A DNA stretch of 26,815 bases from Methanobacterium sp. UBA410 (GTDB lineage Archaea; Methanobacteriota; Methanobacteria; Methanobacteriales; Methanobacteriaceae). Made by a program: the position numbers and the translations under genes. Under the pieces are notes generated by a model. The model worked only from the letters and a program-made list of their open reading frames with translations, had not been told where the DNA came from and did no database searches. Numbering within the stretch: position 1 is the first letter of the stretch; each line of letters starts with the position of its first letter. The stretch covers positions 41,839 through 68,653 of the forward strand of contig DAHH01000008.1 of assembly GCA_002498385.1 (NCBI GenBank). Direction: 5' to 3'. Below, in pieces: positions 17,143-25,239 of this stretch.

Positions 17143-17814
17143 TTAAATGTTTATTATCTGAGAATTTACCTTTACATTATCCCCCTCAGAATCATTCACT
17201 TCCACCAAACAGGCAGAGCCCTTTGAAAGTTCACCAGGATTGATAACTGTGGTTTTGCCTATCTTATCCACTGCCTTTGCTTCATGTATATGGCCGCAGA
17301 TATTTATGGACGGTTGAAACTCTTCTATTATCTTTCTTAAAGCTTTACTTCCCACATGATCCCCCGATGGAATTAAATCTGTTTTGGTTCCGGCTGGAGG
17401 GGCATGGGTTATGAATAAGGTTAGCTTCTGGTCCTTTATCTCTTCCATGGCTTTTCTGGCTTCATCATAGATTTGAACCTCTTCAAATTCGAGGGGAGTG
17501 TTAAATGGGGTTCTGTTTGATCCTCCAAAACCGCATATACCTATATTTTTAATTACAACACTTCTTCCATGGATGTTAATGGCATTTGAATTGTCTATTT
17601 TTCCGTAGATGTTTACTGGATCGCAGTTGCCAGGTATTGCAAGAACAGGTGCGTCAAATGAGCTTATCTCATTCAGTATTTCTTCTCCAAGTTCTGCAGG
17701 TCCAAAATCTGTTATGTCTCCAGTTAAGATCACAAGGTCAACATGGTTATTCTTCAGATAATCCAGTAATTTTTGGTATTTGCTGTGTATATCGCTCACT
17801 GCAAGAATTTTCAT
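17143..17814 (-). CDS. Calcineurin-like metallophosphoesterase (YfcE/MJ0936-like)
   Basis: A 223-residue soluble phosphoesterase with the complete dimetal site: D8 and H10 (VSDIHSKYQ), D33 (TGDITD), N63 (PGNCD), the His of FITHAPP and the GHIHEAK motif. A beta-sandwich of this size, without extra domains, fits small archaeal phosphodiesterases that act on model diesters; the natural substrate is unknown. ATG at 17814 has no clear ribosome binding site, so the message may be leaderless. It stands alone between 2-phosphoglycerate kinase and the two small conserved genes, all on the same strand. Confidence 0.88.
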   Translation of the reverse strand: MKILAVSDIHSKYQKLLDYLKNNHVDLVILTGDITDFGPAELGEEILNEISSFDAPVLAIPGNCDPVNIYGKIDNSNAINIHGRSVVIKNIGICGFGGSNRTPFNTPLEFEEVQIYDEARKAMEEIKDQKLTLFITHAPPAGTKTDLIPSGDHVGSKALRKIIEEFQPSINICGHIHEAKAVDKIGKTTVINPGELSKGSACLVEVNDSEGDNVKVNSQIINI

Positions 17815-17953
17815 AATAAAACACGTCTTTTACTTCTAATTTTAAGATTAACCTATCATGATTAAACCTTATTAAGCCGATTAATTTTCAGGCTAGTTAC
17901 TGATTATTAAAGTTTAGACCAAGATTTATAAAGGGGTAAGTTAATGGTAAAAG

Positions 17954-18490
17954 TTAGTTTATCTGCTCGTTGAAGAAGGGTGCTATCTCCTTCATGCTGG
18001 CTTTTATATTTCCTTCATCTCCATAGATTATCACAACTTCATCACTTTCAAATTCCATTATCACGTTGTGGTACTCCTCAATTTCCTGGAGTCTGTCCTC
18101 AGAAACGGGTTTTTTGAAGGTTATCCTCACCATTGAAAATCCTGCAGGGGCTCCTACAACGCATTTTGACCGTTCATCCGGCAGTTTGTATAATTTTTCG
18201 CCCCTTGATATCTTTTTAAGCTTTTCAACCCACTGATCCCTGTATTCACTGCCCTGTTTTTCTGCAAGGTCCATGAGGGCCACCTGTACCGAACTCATAA
18301 ATTCATTTATACGTTTTATTTCCCTGTTACGCTCCGGATCAGTTGGATCCACTTTGTAAAAGTTTATGGTGGTCTTGGCCATTCTGATGTTTTCTACCAC
18401 ATCAGCCGGTATCTCAAAACCCCTCTTTTTAAGGTCAGTTAAAAGATCGACCAGCAGCATCCACTCTTGTTCCATTGGCAAATCATTCAT
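17954..18490 (-). CDS. Conserved archaeal protein, DUF2096-like
   Basis: A 178-residue soluble protein with a helical N-terminal half (LVDLLTDLKKRGFEIP and a charged helix to about 100) and an alpha/beta C-terminal half (VRITFKKPVSEDRLQEIEEY and VVIIYGDEGNI). I associate this with the uncharacterised methanogen family DUF2096 from memory, with moderate certainty. No catalytic motif is evident. Its ATG overlaps the stop of the upstream small gene by four bases (ATGA), so the two are translationally coupled and probably work together. Confidence 0.72.
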   Translation of the reverse strand: MNDLPMEQEWMLLVDLLTDLKKRGFEIPADVVENIRMAKTTINFYKVDPTDPERNREIKRINEFMSSVQVALMDLAEKQGSEYRDQWVEKLKKISRGEKLYKLPDERSKCVVGAPAGFSMVRITFKKPVSEDRLQEIEEYHNVIMEFESDEVVIIYGDEGNIKASMKEIAPFFNEQIN

Positions 18491-18753
18491 AAATGTCCTT
18501 CCAATACCTTTTTGGTGTTGTAGTTCAGTTTAGCTTCAGCTTCTTTCAGCTCATCCTCTATTTCCTGGATGTTTTTATATGAATCCAGGAAGAGCACATG
18601 GTTGCTTTCTGTGCCGCTGATATTTAGGATTGCAATGTTATCATCCTCTTTAATAGTTCTCTTCTCGATTGAAGCTTTGTACTGTACAAATGGATTGTAT
18701 TTTTCAGGAAGTTCTGCATATTTGAATATTCCAACAAGACTTGCAACAAACAC
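18487..18753 (-). CDS. Small conserved archaeal protein, DUF749-like
   Basis: An 88-residue protein beginning MFVASLVGIFKYAELPEKY, with a beta-rich middle (DNIAILNISG, HVLFLDSY) and a C-terminal charged helix (IQEIEDELKEAEAKL). I associate it with methanogen family DUF749, from memory. The start is taken as GTG at 18753 because AGGAGGGG lies seven bases upstream; the frame can be read from TTG at 18771, but that would put the ribosome binding site inside the gene. It overlaps the next gene by ATGA. No function is known to me. Confidence 0.68.
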   Translation of the reverse strand: MFVASLVGIFKYAELPEKYNPFVQYKASIEKRTIKEDDNIAILNISGTESNHVLFLDSYKNIQEIEDELKEAEAKLNYNTKKVLEGHL

Positions 18754-18952
18754 CAAAAAACCCCTCCTCAAGTTAATTTTTAGTTAATAATAGTTTCAGC
18801 CCTTTGCGTTAATAATAGTTTAACAACATAATTAACGGTAGACAAGAGCCGGATTTTGTTGAATTAAATATTAAATGAAAATTAGATAAAATTTTAGTTT
18901 TTACAATTTATAATTTTTGTGTTATAATTTATCGTGAATTAAAATTTGGATT

Positions 18953-18989
18953 AAAAAAAAGAAGAAGGAGAGAATGTATTTATTCTCCG
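18953..18989 (-). terminator. Terminator of hdrCB
   Basis: On the minus strand the end of hdrB forms a hairpin, GGAGAAT with ATTCTCTCC (one bulge), that includes the TAA stop and is followed by TTCTTC and T8 (18953-18960). Confidence 0.55.
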
Positions 18990-19876
18990 CCGGTTATTAC
19001 GTCCAATTTTTTGATTACTGGGTCTGCACTTATCTGCTGAGCATCCATTGTCAGGTCGTCTTTATCCAATCCCATTGCAAGACCGTAGAGCTGTGCAAGG
19101 TGGAATACAGGTAGCTGGAAGTTTGTTCCGTATTTTTCGTTGACCTCTTTCTGTCCCACATCGAACTGAAGGTGGCAGAATGGGCAAATATCCACAATTG
19201 CGTCAACGCCTGCTTCTGTCATGTTTTCAAGTTTTTCCTTGGTGTAGTCAAGTGTAACGTCAAGGTCTCTTGATCTTAAACCTCCGCCTGCTCCGCAGCA
19301 CATCATTTTTTCCTTGTATGGAACGGATTTTGCACCTGTTACCTCAACAAGTTCGTCTAGTATGGTTGGTTTGAATGGACTGTCTATGTCTATTTCTGCG
19401 CTTGGTTTGAGGAAGTGGCAGCCGTAGTGAACTGCAACTTTGAGGTTTAATGGTTTTGTTACGATTTCTGAGAGTTTGTCAAGTCCAACATCTTTGTAGA
19501 GTACCTCTGCAAGGTGTCTTACATTGACTTCTCCCTTGAACTCCCTTCCAACTTCACCGAGGATGTTGTTTATTTTTCCTTTGAATTCTTCATCTTCTTT
19601 TAGAAGTGCGTTTGAGTCACGTAATGAACCGAAACATCCGTTACATTCTGTTAAAACGTCTGCGCCCATGTCTTCAGCTATTGTGAGGTTTCTTGCTGCT
19701 ATTGCAGCCCATGTGGTTTTATCGAATGATCCGAAAACACCTGGTGCTGGGCAGCATGATGCTCCCTCCATGTCGTCGAGTTCGATTCCAAGTTTTTCCA
19801 TGAGGATCCTGGTTGCTTTCTCAATTCCAGGGTACCTGTTGTTCATTATACATCCTAAGAAATATGCAAATGCCAT
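18980..19876 (-). CDS. hdrB: CoB-CoM heterodisulfide reductase subunit B
   Basis: A 298-residue HdrB, the catalytic subunit that reduces the CoM-S-S-CoB heterodisulfide at the end of methanogenesis, in the cytoplasmic HdrABC-hydrogenase complex. Both CCG domains are complete: C9, C41-C42, C78, C81, and C153, C193-C194, C231, C234, the cysteines that hold the two noncubane [4Fe-4S] clusters. The N-terminal segment AYFLGCIMNNRYPGIE is typical. Start ATG 19876 has GGAGG close upstream. It follows hdrC by 12 bases and shares its transcript. hdrA is not in the window, as is common in Methanobacteriales. Confidence 0.96.
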   Translation of the reverse strand: MAFAYFLGCIMNNRYPGIEKATRILMEKLGIELDDMEGASCCPAPGVFGSFDKTTWAAIAARNLTIAEDMGADVLTECNGCFGSLRDSNALLKEDEEFKGKINNILGEVGREFKGEVNVRHLAEVLYKDVGLDKLSEIVTKPLNLKVAVHYGCHFLKPSAEIDIDSPFKPTILDELVEVTGAKSVPYKEKMMCCGAGGGLRSRDLDVTLDYTKEKLENMTEAGVDAIVDICPFCHLQFDVGQKEVNEKYGTNFQLPVFHLAQLYGLAMGLDKDDLTMDAQQISADPVIKKLDVITGGE

Positions 19877-19888
19877 CTTGATTCCTCC

Positions 19889-20821
19889 TTATTCGAGTTC
19901 TCCGGTTTCCCAGTTGTATCCTATGAGTTTGTCGAATGCTGTTATTTTGGTTATTTTCTGGACTTCTTCCAGTGCCTCTGGGAACTCGTGGGTTGTTGGT
20001 GGTAGTTCACTTAAGCCTATTTTTTTCCTTAATTCACGGGTTGCTGGGTTTATTGGCACACCGTGTCCTGTTTTAAGAACGAATGATCCTGTTGCTTTGT
20101 GAGATGGTGCCATGTATCCTGCTTTAGCTGCCTCGTTTCTCACAGCTTTTACAACATCCACGATCTTTATGCCCCTTGGACATCTTTCCTGGCATTCGTA
20201 ACAGGTTGTGCACATCCAGATGGTGTCATCAGATATTACATCTTCTTTTAATCCCATAACGGCTCTTCTTACAAGCTGTCTTATTTTGTATGGGGTTCTC
20301 CTTCCGGAAGGACATGCTCCTGAGCATGTACCGCACTGGAAACAGAGTGCAACTGATTCTGCACCTGCAGCCATTATGTCATTTTTGAAGTTCACATCTA
20401 TATCGTCACGGGTTATAGTATCTTTTTCTCTTCCTTCAAGTAAAGTCATGTTACCACTCCTTTCGGTTTTGGGTTCATCAGATTTAGATTCATTTTGTTT
20501 TTCAGCCACTTCTTCCAGCTCTTCTGTTTCAACCTTTTCAGTCTCTGTTTTTGAGGTTTCTGGTTTTAATTCAGATTTTTCCTCAATTATTTCCTGTTTC
20601 TCTGTTTCAGCTGCTGGTTGAACTTCTGTTTCTGGTTCTTTGCTTTGTTGTGTGACCGATTCTGTGGTTTTGTGCGTTTTTTCAGCAGTTTCCTGCTTAC
20701 CTTCCGCTGCTTCTTCTGTTTTCACTTCTGGCTCTGATTGTCCCACTGAATTCTCTGCTTCTGATTTTTCGGGTTCTTTATCCCCGGTTAACATCTTTTT
20801 TAAGCGTTTTAGGGTTTTCAT
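19889..20821 (-). CDS. hdrC: CoB-CoM heterodisulfide reductase subunit C with long acidic N-terminal extension
   Basis: HdrC passes electrons between HdrA and HdrB. The C-terminal 186 residues are a normal HdrC: two CxxCxxCxxxCP motifs (CFQCGTCSGACP and CTTCYECQERCP, cysteines 160-170 and 204-214 in long numbering) bind two [4Fe-4S] clusters. Before them the frame adds 124 residues: a basic start (MKTLKRLKKML) and then a Glu/Lys/Thr/Ser-rich stretch without Phe, Trp, Tyr or Cys, so probably disordered. Two starts are supported: ATG 20821 with GGTGTGAG upstream, and ATG 20449 (MTLLEGREKD) with AGGAG seven bases upstream, giving the usual 186-residue form. Both could be made. The strong TATA box (20898-20908) lies about 80 bases before the long start. 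hdrB follows. Confidence 0.93.
   Translation of the reverse strand: MKTLKRLKKMLTGDKEPEKSEAENSVGQSEPEVKTEEAAEGKQETAEKTHKTTESVTQQSKEPETEVQPAAETEKQEIIEEKSELKPETSKTETEKVETEELEEVAEKQNESKSDEPKTERSGNMTLLEGREKDTITRDDIDVNFKNDIMAAGAESVALCFQCGTCSGACPSGRRTPYKIRQLVRRAVMGLKEDVISDDTIWMCTTCYECQERCPRGIKIVDVVKAVRNEAAKAGYMAPSHKATGSFVLKTGHGVPINPATRELRKKIGLSELPPTTHEFPEALEEVQKITKITAFDKLIGYNWETGELE
20449..20461 (-). promoter_or_regulatory. Internal ribosome binding site and start of the short HdrC form
   Basis: On the minus strand AGGAGTGGTAAC precedes ATG (20447-20449). This is a good Shine-Dalgarno site at normal spacing inside the long frame, exactly where conserved HdrC sequence begins. Confidence 0.7.
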
Positions 20822-20897
20822 TCTTTCTCACACCCTGGTTATCCTACGACTCTGTGTGAAAACTTTTAATTTTCATGTTCTAGGTGTGATGATCGCC

Positions 20898-20908
20898 CTA
20901 TATATAAG
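20898..20908 (-). promoter_or_regulatory. TATA box of hdrCB
   Basis: CTTATATATAG on the minus strand is close to the archaeal box A consensus. It predicts a start near 20873 and a leader of about 50 bases. Confidence 0.7.
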
Positions 20909-20925
20909 TTGTGCAAAAAACGACA

Positions 20926-20948
20926 ACTGTCACCTTTTTGATGACAGT
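20926..20948. promoter_or_regulatory. Palindromic operator-like site upstream of the hdrC TATA box
   Basis: ACTGTCA, nine bases, TGACAGT: a perfect 7-bp inverted repeat about two helical turns upstream of the TATA box, suited to a dimeric activator or repressor. Confidence 0.5.
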
Positions 20949-21031
20949 CCCCTTGCCACCTGAAATTCCTGCTTCCATGATGCTAAAAAAAGTACTTAAA
21001 AAATTTTTGTATTTTATCTTCTAAAAACAAA

Positions 21032-22342
21032 TCAGGATAGATCATAAGATCCGAGCAATGAATCGATGAATTGCTGTGCTGTACGCCCTGACATTCCACC
21101 ATGACGCATTTCCCATTTACCTGCTGCCGATCTCAGTTCTTCATCTGTCAGTTTGATTTCAGGGTGTCGCCTTGCAAGAGTTGTGACGATGTTGAAATAT
21201 TCTTCCCTCATAGGCTTGTAATAACCGATTGTCACGCCGAAGCGCTCCGCCAGGGATAGTTTTTCATTCACTGTATCCGAATGATGCAGTTCATCCTGAG
21301 ACATATCCGAACGGTCACTCCATGTTTCCCGGACCAAATGGCGCCTGTTGGATGTTGCATAGATCAATACGTTTTCAGGTTTTGTCTCTAAACCACCCTC
21401 CATAACTGTCTTCAAATATTTATACTCGATTTCGAACTCTTCAAAAGACAAATCATCCATATAAATTATAAAACGATAGTTTCTGTTTTTTATCGCTGCG
21501 ATGACCTCTGGCAGTTCCTTAAATTCATGTTTGTGGACTTCTATCATACGGAGACCGCGGCTGTAATACTGATTTAGAATTGCCTTTATACTTGCGGATT
21601 TGCCAGTGCCGGCATCACCATAGAGAAGAACATTGTTTGCCCTGCGCCCTTCAACAAACGCTTCTGTATTCTGCAGTAGTTCTTCCTTTTGAGATTCATA
21701 GCCAACCAAATCATCCAGCAGTATATCGCTGGTTGTTGTGATTGGGCAAAGGATTCCAGACTTATCATCGGTTGAAATACGAAAAGCTTTATTCAGTCCA
21801 ATTTTTCCAACACCATATGTTTTGTAAAAGCCTGTAATGATCTGATATAGCTCAGTGTCATCTTTGGCCTGTTCAATAGCATGACTGAGTTGCTGAACCT
21901 TTTCACTCACGCTCTTGTTGAAAATCTGTTCACTTTTCACAACAGCATTATAATTCGTTATAACTGTAAAGCAGTCAATACCCAGTTCCTCTTCTATTTT
22001 AGAAAATTTATAGTCAAACAGTTGCTTGAAGATGCAGAAATCGTTCCGGGCAAATTTATTTACGGTACCTTCATTGGCTCCAACTTTTTCCGAAACAAGC
22101 GTAAAGGGGTTTTCAGTCATGGATAAAACAAAAGCCAGATAATTGTGCCACAGATTTTTGTCAAAACCATAAATCGTTGAAATATCAAGCAGACGATTGA
22201 TCTCGATATAAATATCTGAAATCAGATCTTCTTTTACATAATCTCCTGCCTCAAGTTGCTGGCAGATATTAGATAATCTAAACAAGATGCTATCTTTGTT
22301 GATATTTTTGTAAATCACCAATTTGGATGTCAAATGATACAA
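21032..22342 (-). CDS. AAA+ ATPase of the DUF815 family, Firmicute-like
   Basis: A 436-residue ATP-binding protein. The N-terminal half (1-200) is helical with no known motif. The AAA+ domain (about 210-435) has Walker A GDAGTGKS (242-249), Walker B FIIYMDDLSFEE (D296, D297), a sensor-1-like YATSNRRHL and a C-terminal helical lid. This matches the DUF815 predicted ATPases common in Clostridia; their role is not established to my knowledge. The start is TTG at 22342 with GGAGG (22350-22355) about eight bases upstream. About two thirds of its arginine codons are CGN, whereas neighbouring genes favour AGA/AGG, consistent with import from a bacterium. It is complete and apparently functional, directly behind the ruined nfo gene. 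Confidence 0.85.
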   Translation of the reverse strand: MYHLTSKLVIYKNINKDSILFRLSNICQQLEAGDYVKEDLISDIYIEINRLLDISTIYGFDKNLWHNYLAFVLSMTENPFTLVSEKVGANEGTVNKFARNDFCIFKQLFDYKFSKIEEELGIDCFTVITNYNAVVKSEQIFNKSVSEKVQQLSHAIEQAKDDTELYQIITGFYKTYGVGKIGLNKAFRISTDDKSGILCPITTTSDILLDDLVGYESQKEELLQNTEAFVEGRRANNVLLYGDAGTGKSASIKAILNQYYSRGLRMIEVHKHEFKELPEVIAAIKNRNYRFIIYMDDLSFEEFEIEYKYLKTVMEGGLETKPENVLIYATSNRRHLVRETWSDRSDMSQDELHHSDTVNEKLSLAERFGVTIGYYKPMREEYFNIVTTLARRHPEIKLTDEELRSAAGKWEMRHGGMSGRTAQQFIDSLLGSYDLS

Positions 22343-22346
22343 TTAA

Positions 22347-22640
22347 TTATCCTCCTAATTCGTATAAACTTTTTAACAAACTAATTTCATGGGTGTAACC
22401 TATTACAATATCATAGCCCGCATCGAATAGCTGGCACGTATCAAGGCAAATACCCTGCTTTGTAACTCCATATCATGATTGCGCGAGTTCTTCAATTGCG
22501 GCTTATCCCTCTTCTTTTACTGGCCATTGTTTCTAAGAGCACTGCTGTGGATTGTTCGGGTTTTTATTACTTCATTCAACAATTTGAGTATACGCGATAC
22601 CAGTTTCCACCCCTTCTTTACCTGGTTGCCGGGTGATGCA
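22347..22640 (-). pseudogene. nfo: Decayed endonuclease IV gene (nfo) fragment
   Basis: Pieces of endonuclease IV appear in different minus-strand frames in the correct order. HP near 22635, GVETGIAYT, LLNEVIKT, QSTAVLLETMASK (about 22555-22515), IEELAQ and, after a stop, GVTKQGICLDTCQLFDAGYD followed by IV (about 22468-22400). These match the family landmarks HPG..., LLETMAGKG, FEELA and CLDTCHxFDAGYDI, in the style of Firmicute enzymes. There are several frameshifts and at least two stops, and both ends of the gene are missing. The last frame ends at a TAA (22347-22349) that overlaps the ribosome binding site of the DUF815 ATPase, so the two were probably adjacent genes of one imported segment. 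Confidence 0.8.
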
Positions 22641-23294
22641 TTCTTTATAGTGAACTTTCAAACTGTTGAAACTTGAATTTTTATCTTCAGAGGGAAAATG
22701 ATCAACACATAGATTCTTAAAACTTAATGGTTGGTTAATGAATAAGTTAATGAATAGATTAAGTTCATTTTATAAATAAACTCAACACTTATTAAAACAA
22801 AACTAAAACTCTTTTTCAACAAAAAAAGTTTAAGGCCTTAAAAATTTATATTTCGTTTTAAATGTTAATTATGGATGGTGATAGCATGTTAAAAGTGCTA
22901 ACACTTTAATGTCATATTTACTACCAATTTTTATGTTACAATTATTTAAAGAGTAATATTGAACTTAGGATAGAGTAAAAATCATAAGAAAAAGTTGTAT
23001 AAAAATAAAACTGATTGTACAATAAAAGGATAAGCATAACCATCAAAACAACAACAAAATTCAACATTGACCTTTTATTTCTCCCAGCATATTCAACTCA
23101 CTTTAACTCAATAAAATTCATCCTGGAAAAACAATGAAAATATATTACGATGTCCAAAACAAAAATTGTTTAAAGGAATAATCCAAAATTTGCACAGGAA
23201 CCAAACTCATACACAAGTGGGTTAAATAAATTCTCAAAAAAAAGTAGAAAAAGTTTAGTAAATACAATCCTATCCAAACTAGAAGCAAATCAAC
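22641..23294. other. AT-rich spacer with a possible promoter and hairpin, no gene
   Basis: No coding region was recognised. A TATA-like AAATTTATATTT at about 22844-22855 is followed by ATGGATGGTGATAGC (about 22871) and a hairpin AAAGTG-CTAA-CACTTT at 22892-22907, ending a 12-codon frame. Short TTAATGAATA repeats lie near 22735-22760. The remainder is featureless AT-rich DNA. Confidence 0.4.
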
Positions 23295-23981
23295 TCATTT
23301 CTCCATTTTTAACATGATATCTTCTTTCCCTTTTTTTGGAAATTCCGCGTTTGGATCTAATTCTAGTGCTTTGTTTAAACATTTTAGTGCTTCTTCGTGT
23401 TTCCCAAGCATTTCAAGTGCCAAACCTTTACCAGACCAAGCATGAACGTTAGTAGGTTTTAAAACTGTGGCTTTTTCAAAACATTGAAGTGCTTCCTCAT
23501 TTTTTTCAAGTCGCCCCAATAACATTGCTTTATAAGACCATACCTTAAAATATTCTGGATTCAATTCAATAGCTTTATTATAATACCTAAGAGATTCTTG
23601 ATAATTTTTAAGGTTCATGAGAGAATAACCCTTGTTAGAAAGTGCTTTATAATTGTCAGCATTTAATTTTAAAGCCTCTTCCGAACTTTTTAAAGCTTCA
23701 TGATAATTACCTAATTTATTGAGAAATTTTCCTTTGTCCTGCCATGCACTTATACTCTTAGGATTTATCTTTATGACATGTTCTAGACAATTTACTGCAT
23801 CATCCAAATTATCCATAAGCATGAAAATAATACTTTTTAAGTACCACACCTCCTCATCATTTGGATCCAATTTTAGAACTTCATCCAGACATTGATTAGA
23901 ATCCTCAAGTTTATTCTGCTTATATAATTTCATGCCTTTAATTAACAAACGTTTCCTTTTATAATCATCAAAAAATCTCAT
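23295..23981 (-). CDS. TPR-repeat protein
   Basis: A 228-residue soluble protein made almost entirely of tetratricopeptide repeats, about six of 34 residues, from about residue 14 to 215. Typical units are NYQESLRYYNKAIELNP and KHEEALKCLNKALELDP. A short basic leader (MRFFDDYKRKRLLIKG) precedes the repeats. TPR arrays form a superhelical scaffold for protein-protein contacts; no catalytic domain is present and the partner is unknown. ATG 23981 has GGTG six bases upstream. It is a paralogue of the next TPR gene on the same strand, with a matching leader and spacing. Confidence 0.85.
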   Translation of the reverse strand: MRFFDDYKRKRLLIKGMKLYKQNKLEDSNQCLDEVLKLDPNDEEVWYLKSIIFMLMDNLDDAVNCLEHVIKINPKSISAWQDKGKFLNKLGNYHEALKSSEEALKLNADNYKALSNKGYSLMNLKNYQESLRYYNKAIELNPEYFKVWSYKAMLLGRLEKNEEALQCFEKATVLKPTNVHAWSGKGLALEMLGKHEEALKCLNKALELDPNAEFPKKGKEDIMLKMEK

Positions 23982-24383
23982 ACATTACACCAATTTATCC
24001 CGAACAAAAATTAAAGGACGATAAATAACTTCCTTTTAAATCGTGCTTAAAACTTGTCTAAATTCCATAAAATCGTTCTTATCAGCTTTTAAGTACACTG
24101 TATTAATGTGTACTTTTTTTATCCAGCTTACTCCATTTATGAATGTGAACTGGAATAATTTGACGTATTATTGAAGGTATTTTTCTTTGAGATATACTCT
24201 ATACTTTTTTTAGGTGGTGCAAAAAAATGTTACTATATCATTTACTTACAATTGGCTTTGATTTAAGGTGTGGAAATATCCTTAACTTCAACTAATATTT
24301 GATGGATCCTATAATTTAAGTCCAAGAATTTTGATCTGCAAAAAATGCATAACAAACGCAAATAGCGATGAAAAAAATAGTAT
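23982..24383. other. Spacer between the two TPR genes with a palindrome
   Basis: No gene was seen. A perfect 8-bp inverted repeat AAGTACAC-(9)-GTGTACTT at 24091-24115 runs into a T-tract on the plus strand. It lies about 110 bases upstream of the left TPR gene. Confidence 0.5.
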
Positions 24384-25169
24384 CTAGTTAAATTCGTCTT
24401 TGGCCAGTTTTTCTTTAATTTCTTTTGCAGGTTCAAAATTGGGATCCACTTTTAAGGATTTATTTAAATATTTTAAAGCTTTTTCATGTTCTTTTAACTG
24501 TATAAAAACAGCTCCTTTACCATACCATGATTTGGTTTCGTTAGGATTTATTTCTAAAGCCTTATTAAAGCAATTTAAAGCCTTCTTGTTTTTATTGAGA
24601 GTCCCATAAATCGATCCCATGTTATTCCATGCACTTGAATTTTCAGGATTCAACTCTAAAACACAATTATAACACTCCAATGCCTCTTCATACTTCTTCA
24701 AGTCCATTAAAGTTATGGCTTTATTATATAGGGCATTTTCAAATTTATTATTTAACTCAACTGCCTTATCAAAACAATCAATTGCTTCGTTGTACTTACC
24801 TAATTTTCTAAGAGCATTTCCTTTATTGTACCAGGCCCGGGAAAAGTTGGGATTTAACTCCAAAGCCTTATTATAACAAGAGAGGGCTTGATCATTTTTA
24901 TCCAGATCAATAAGAGCATTCCCCCTATTGTACCATACTTCCCACAAAGTTGAATCCAACTCCAAAGCTTTATCATAACAAACAATAGACTCCCCATATT
25001 TTCCAAACTTTTTAAAAATACTCCCTTTAAGGCTTAATGCTTTGGCATAATAAGGATCCATCTCTATAACATCATCAAGAAGTACTAAAGCCTCTTGATA
25101 ATTACCCTGATCTCTACAATCAATAGCCTTTTTAAATAACCTTCTCTTCTTAAACTCACCAAACACCAT
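24384..25169 (-). CDS. TPR-repeat protein (paralogue)
   Basis: A 261-residue soluble protein of about seven tetratricopeptide repeats (about 14-250), with consensus-like units such as KYNEAIDCFDKAVELNN and KNKKALNCFNKALEINP. It is an adaptor by family; no enzyme domain or signal peptide was seen. The start is taken as ATG 25169 because AGGTGG lies five bases upstream; GTG at 25178 is in frame but would overlap that site. The N-terminal leader (MVFGEFKKRRLFKKAI) resembles that of the TPR protein to its left, so the two arose by duplication. The beta-helix surface gene upstream is on the same strand. Confidence 0.87.
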   Translation of the reverse strand: MVFGEFKKRRLFKKAIDCRDQGNYQEALVLLDDVIEMDPYYAKALSLKGSIFKKFGKYGESIVCYDKALELDSTLWEVWYNRGNALIDLDKNDQALSCYNKALELNPNFSRAWYNKGNALRKLGKYNEAIDCFDKAVELNNKFENALYNKAITLMDLKKYEEALECYNCVLELNPENSSAWNNMGSIYGTLNKNKKALNCFNKALEINPNETKSWYGKGAVFIQLKEHEKALKYLNKSLKVDPNFEPAKEIKEKLAKDEFN

Positions 25170-25239
25170 TATAACCACCTAAAAACAATATATTATATTC
25201 TATTGAAAGGTTGTGTTATTAATATTATTTCCAGTTTTT

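Noticed and set aside
19524..20102. 192-codon plus-strand frame
   Set aside because: Antisense to hdrB and hdrC, whose cysteine motifs show the true coding strand.
21032..22640. Imported segment considered as an insertion sequence or integrated element
   Set aside because: No transposase, integrase, terminal inverted repeats or target duplication could be seen.
22479..22676. 65-codon plus-strand frame
   Set aside because: It is antisense to the recognisable nfo remnants and has no homologous look or ribosome binding site.
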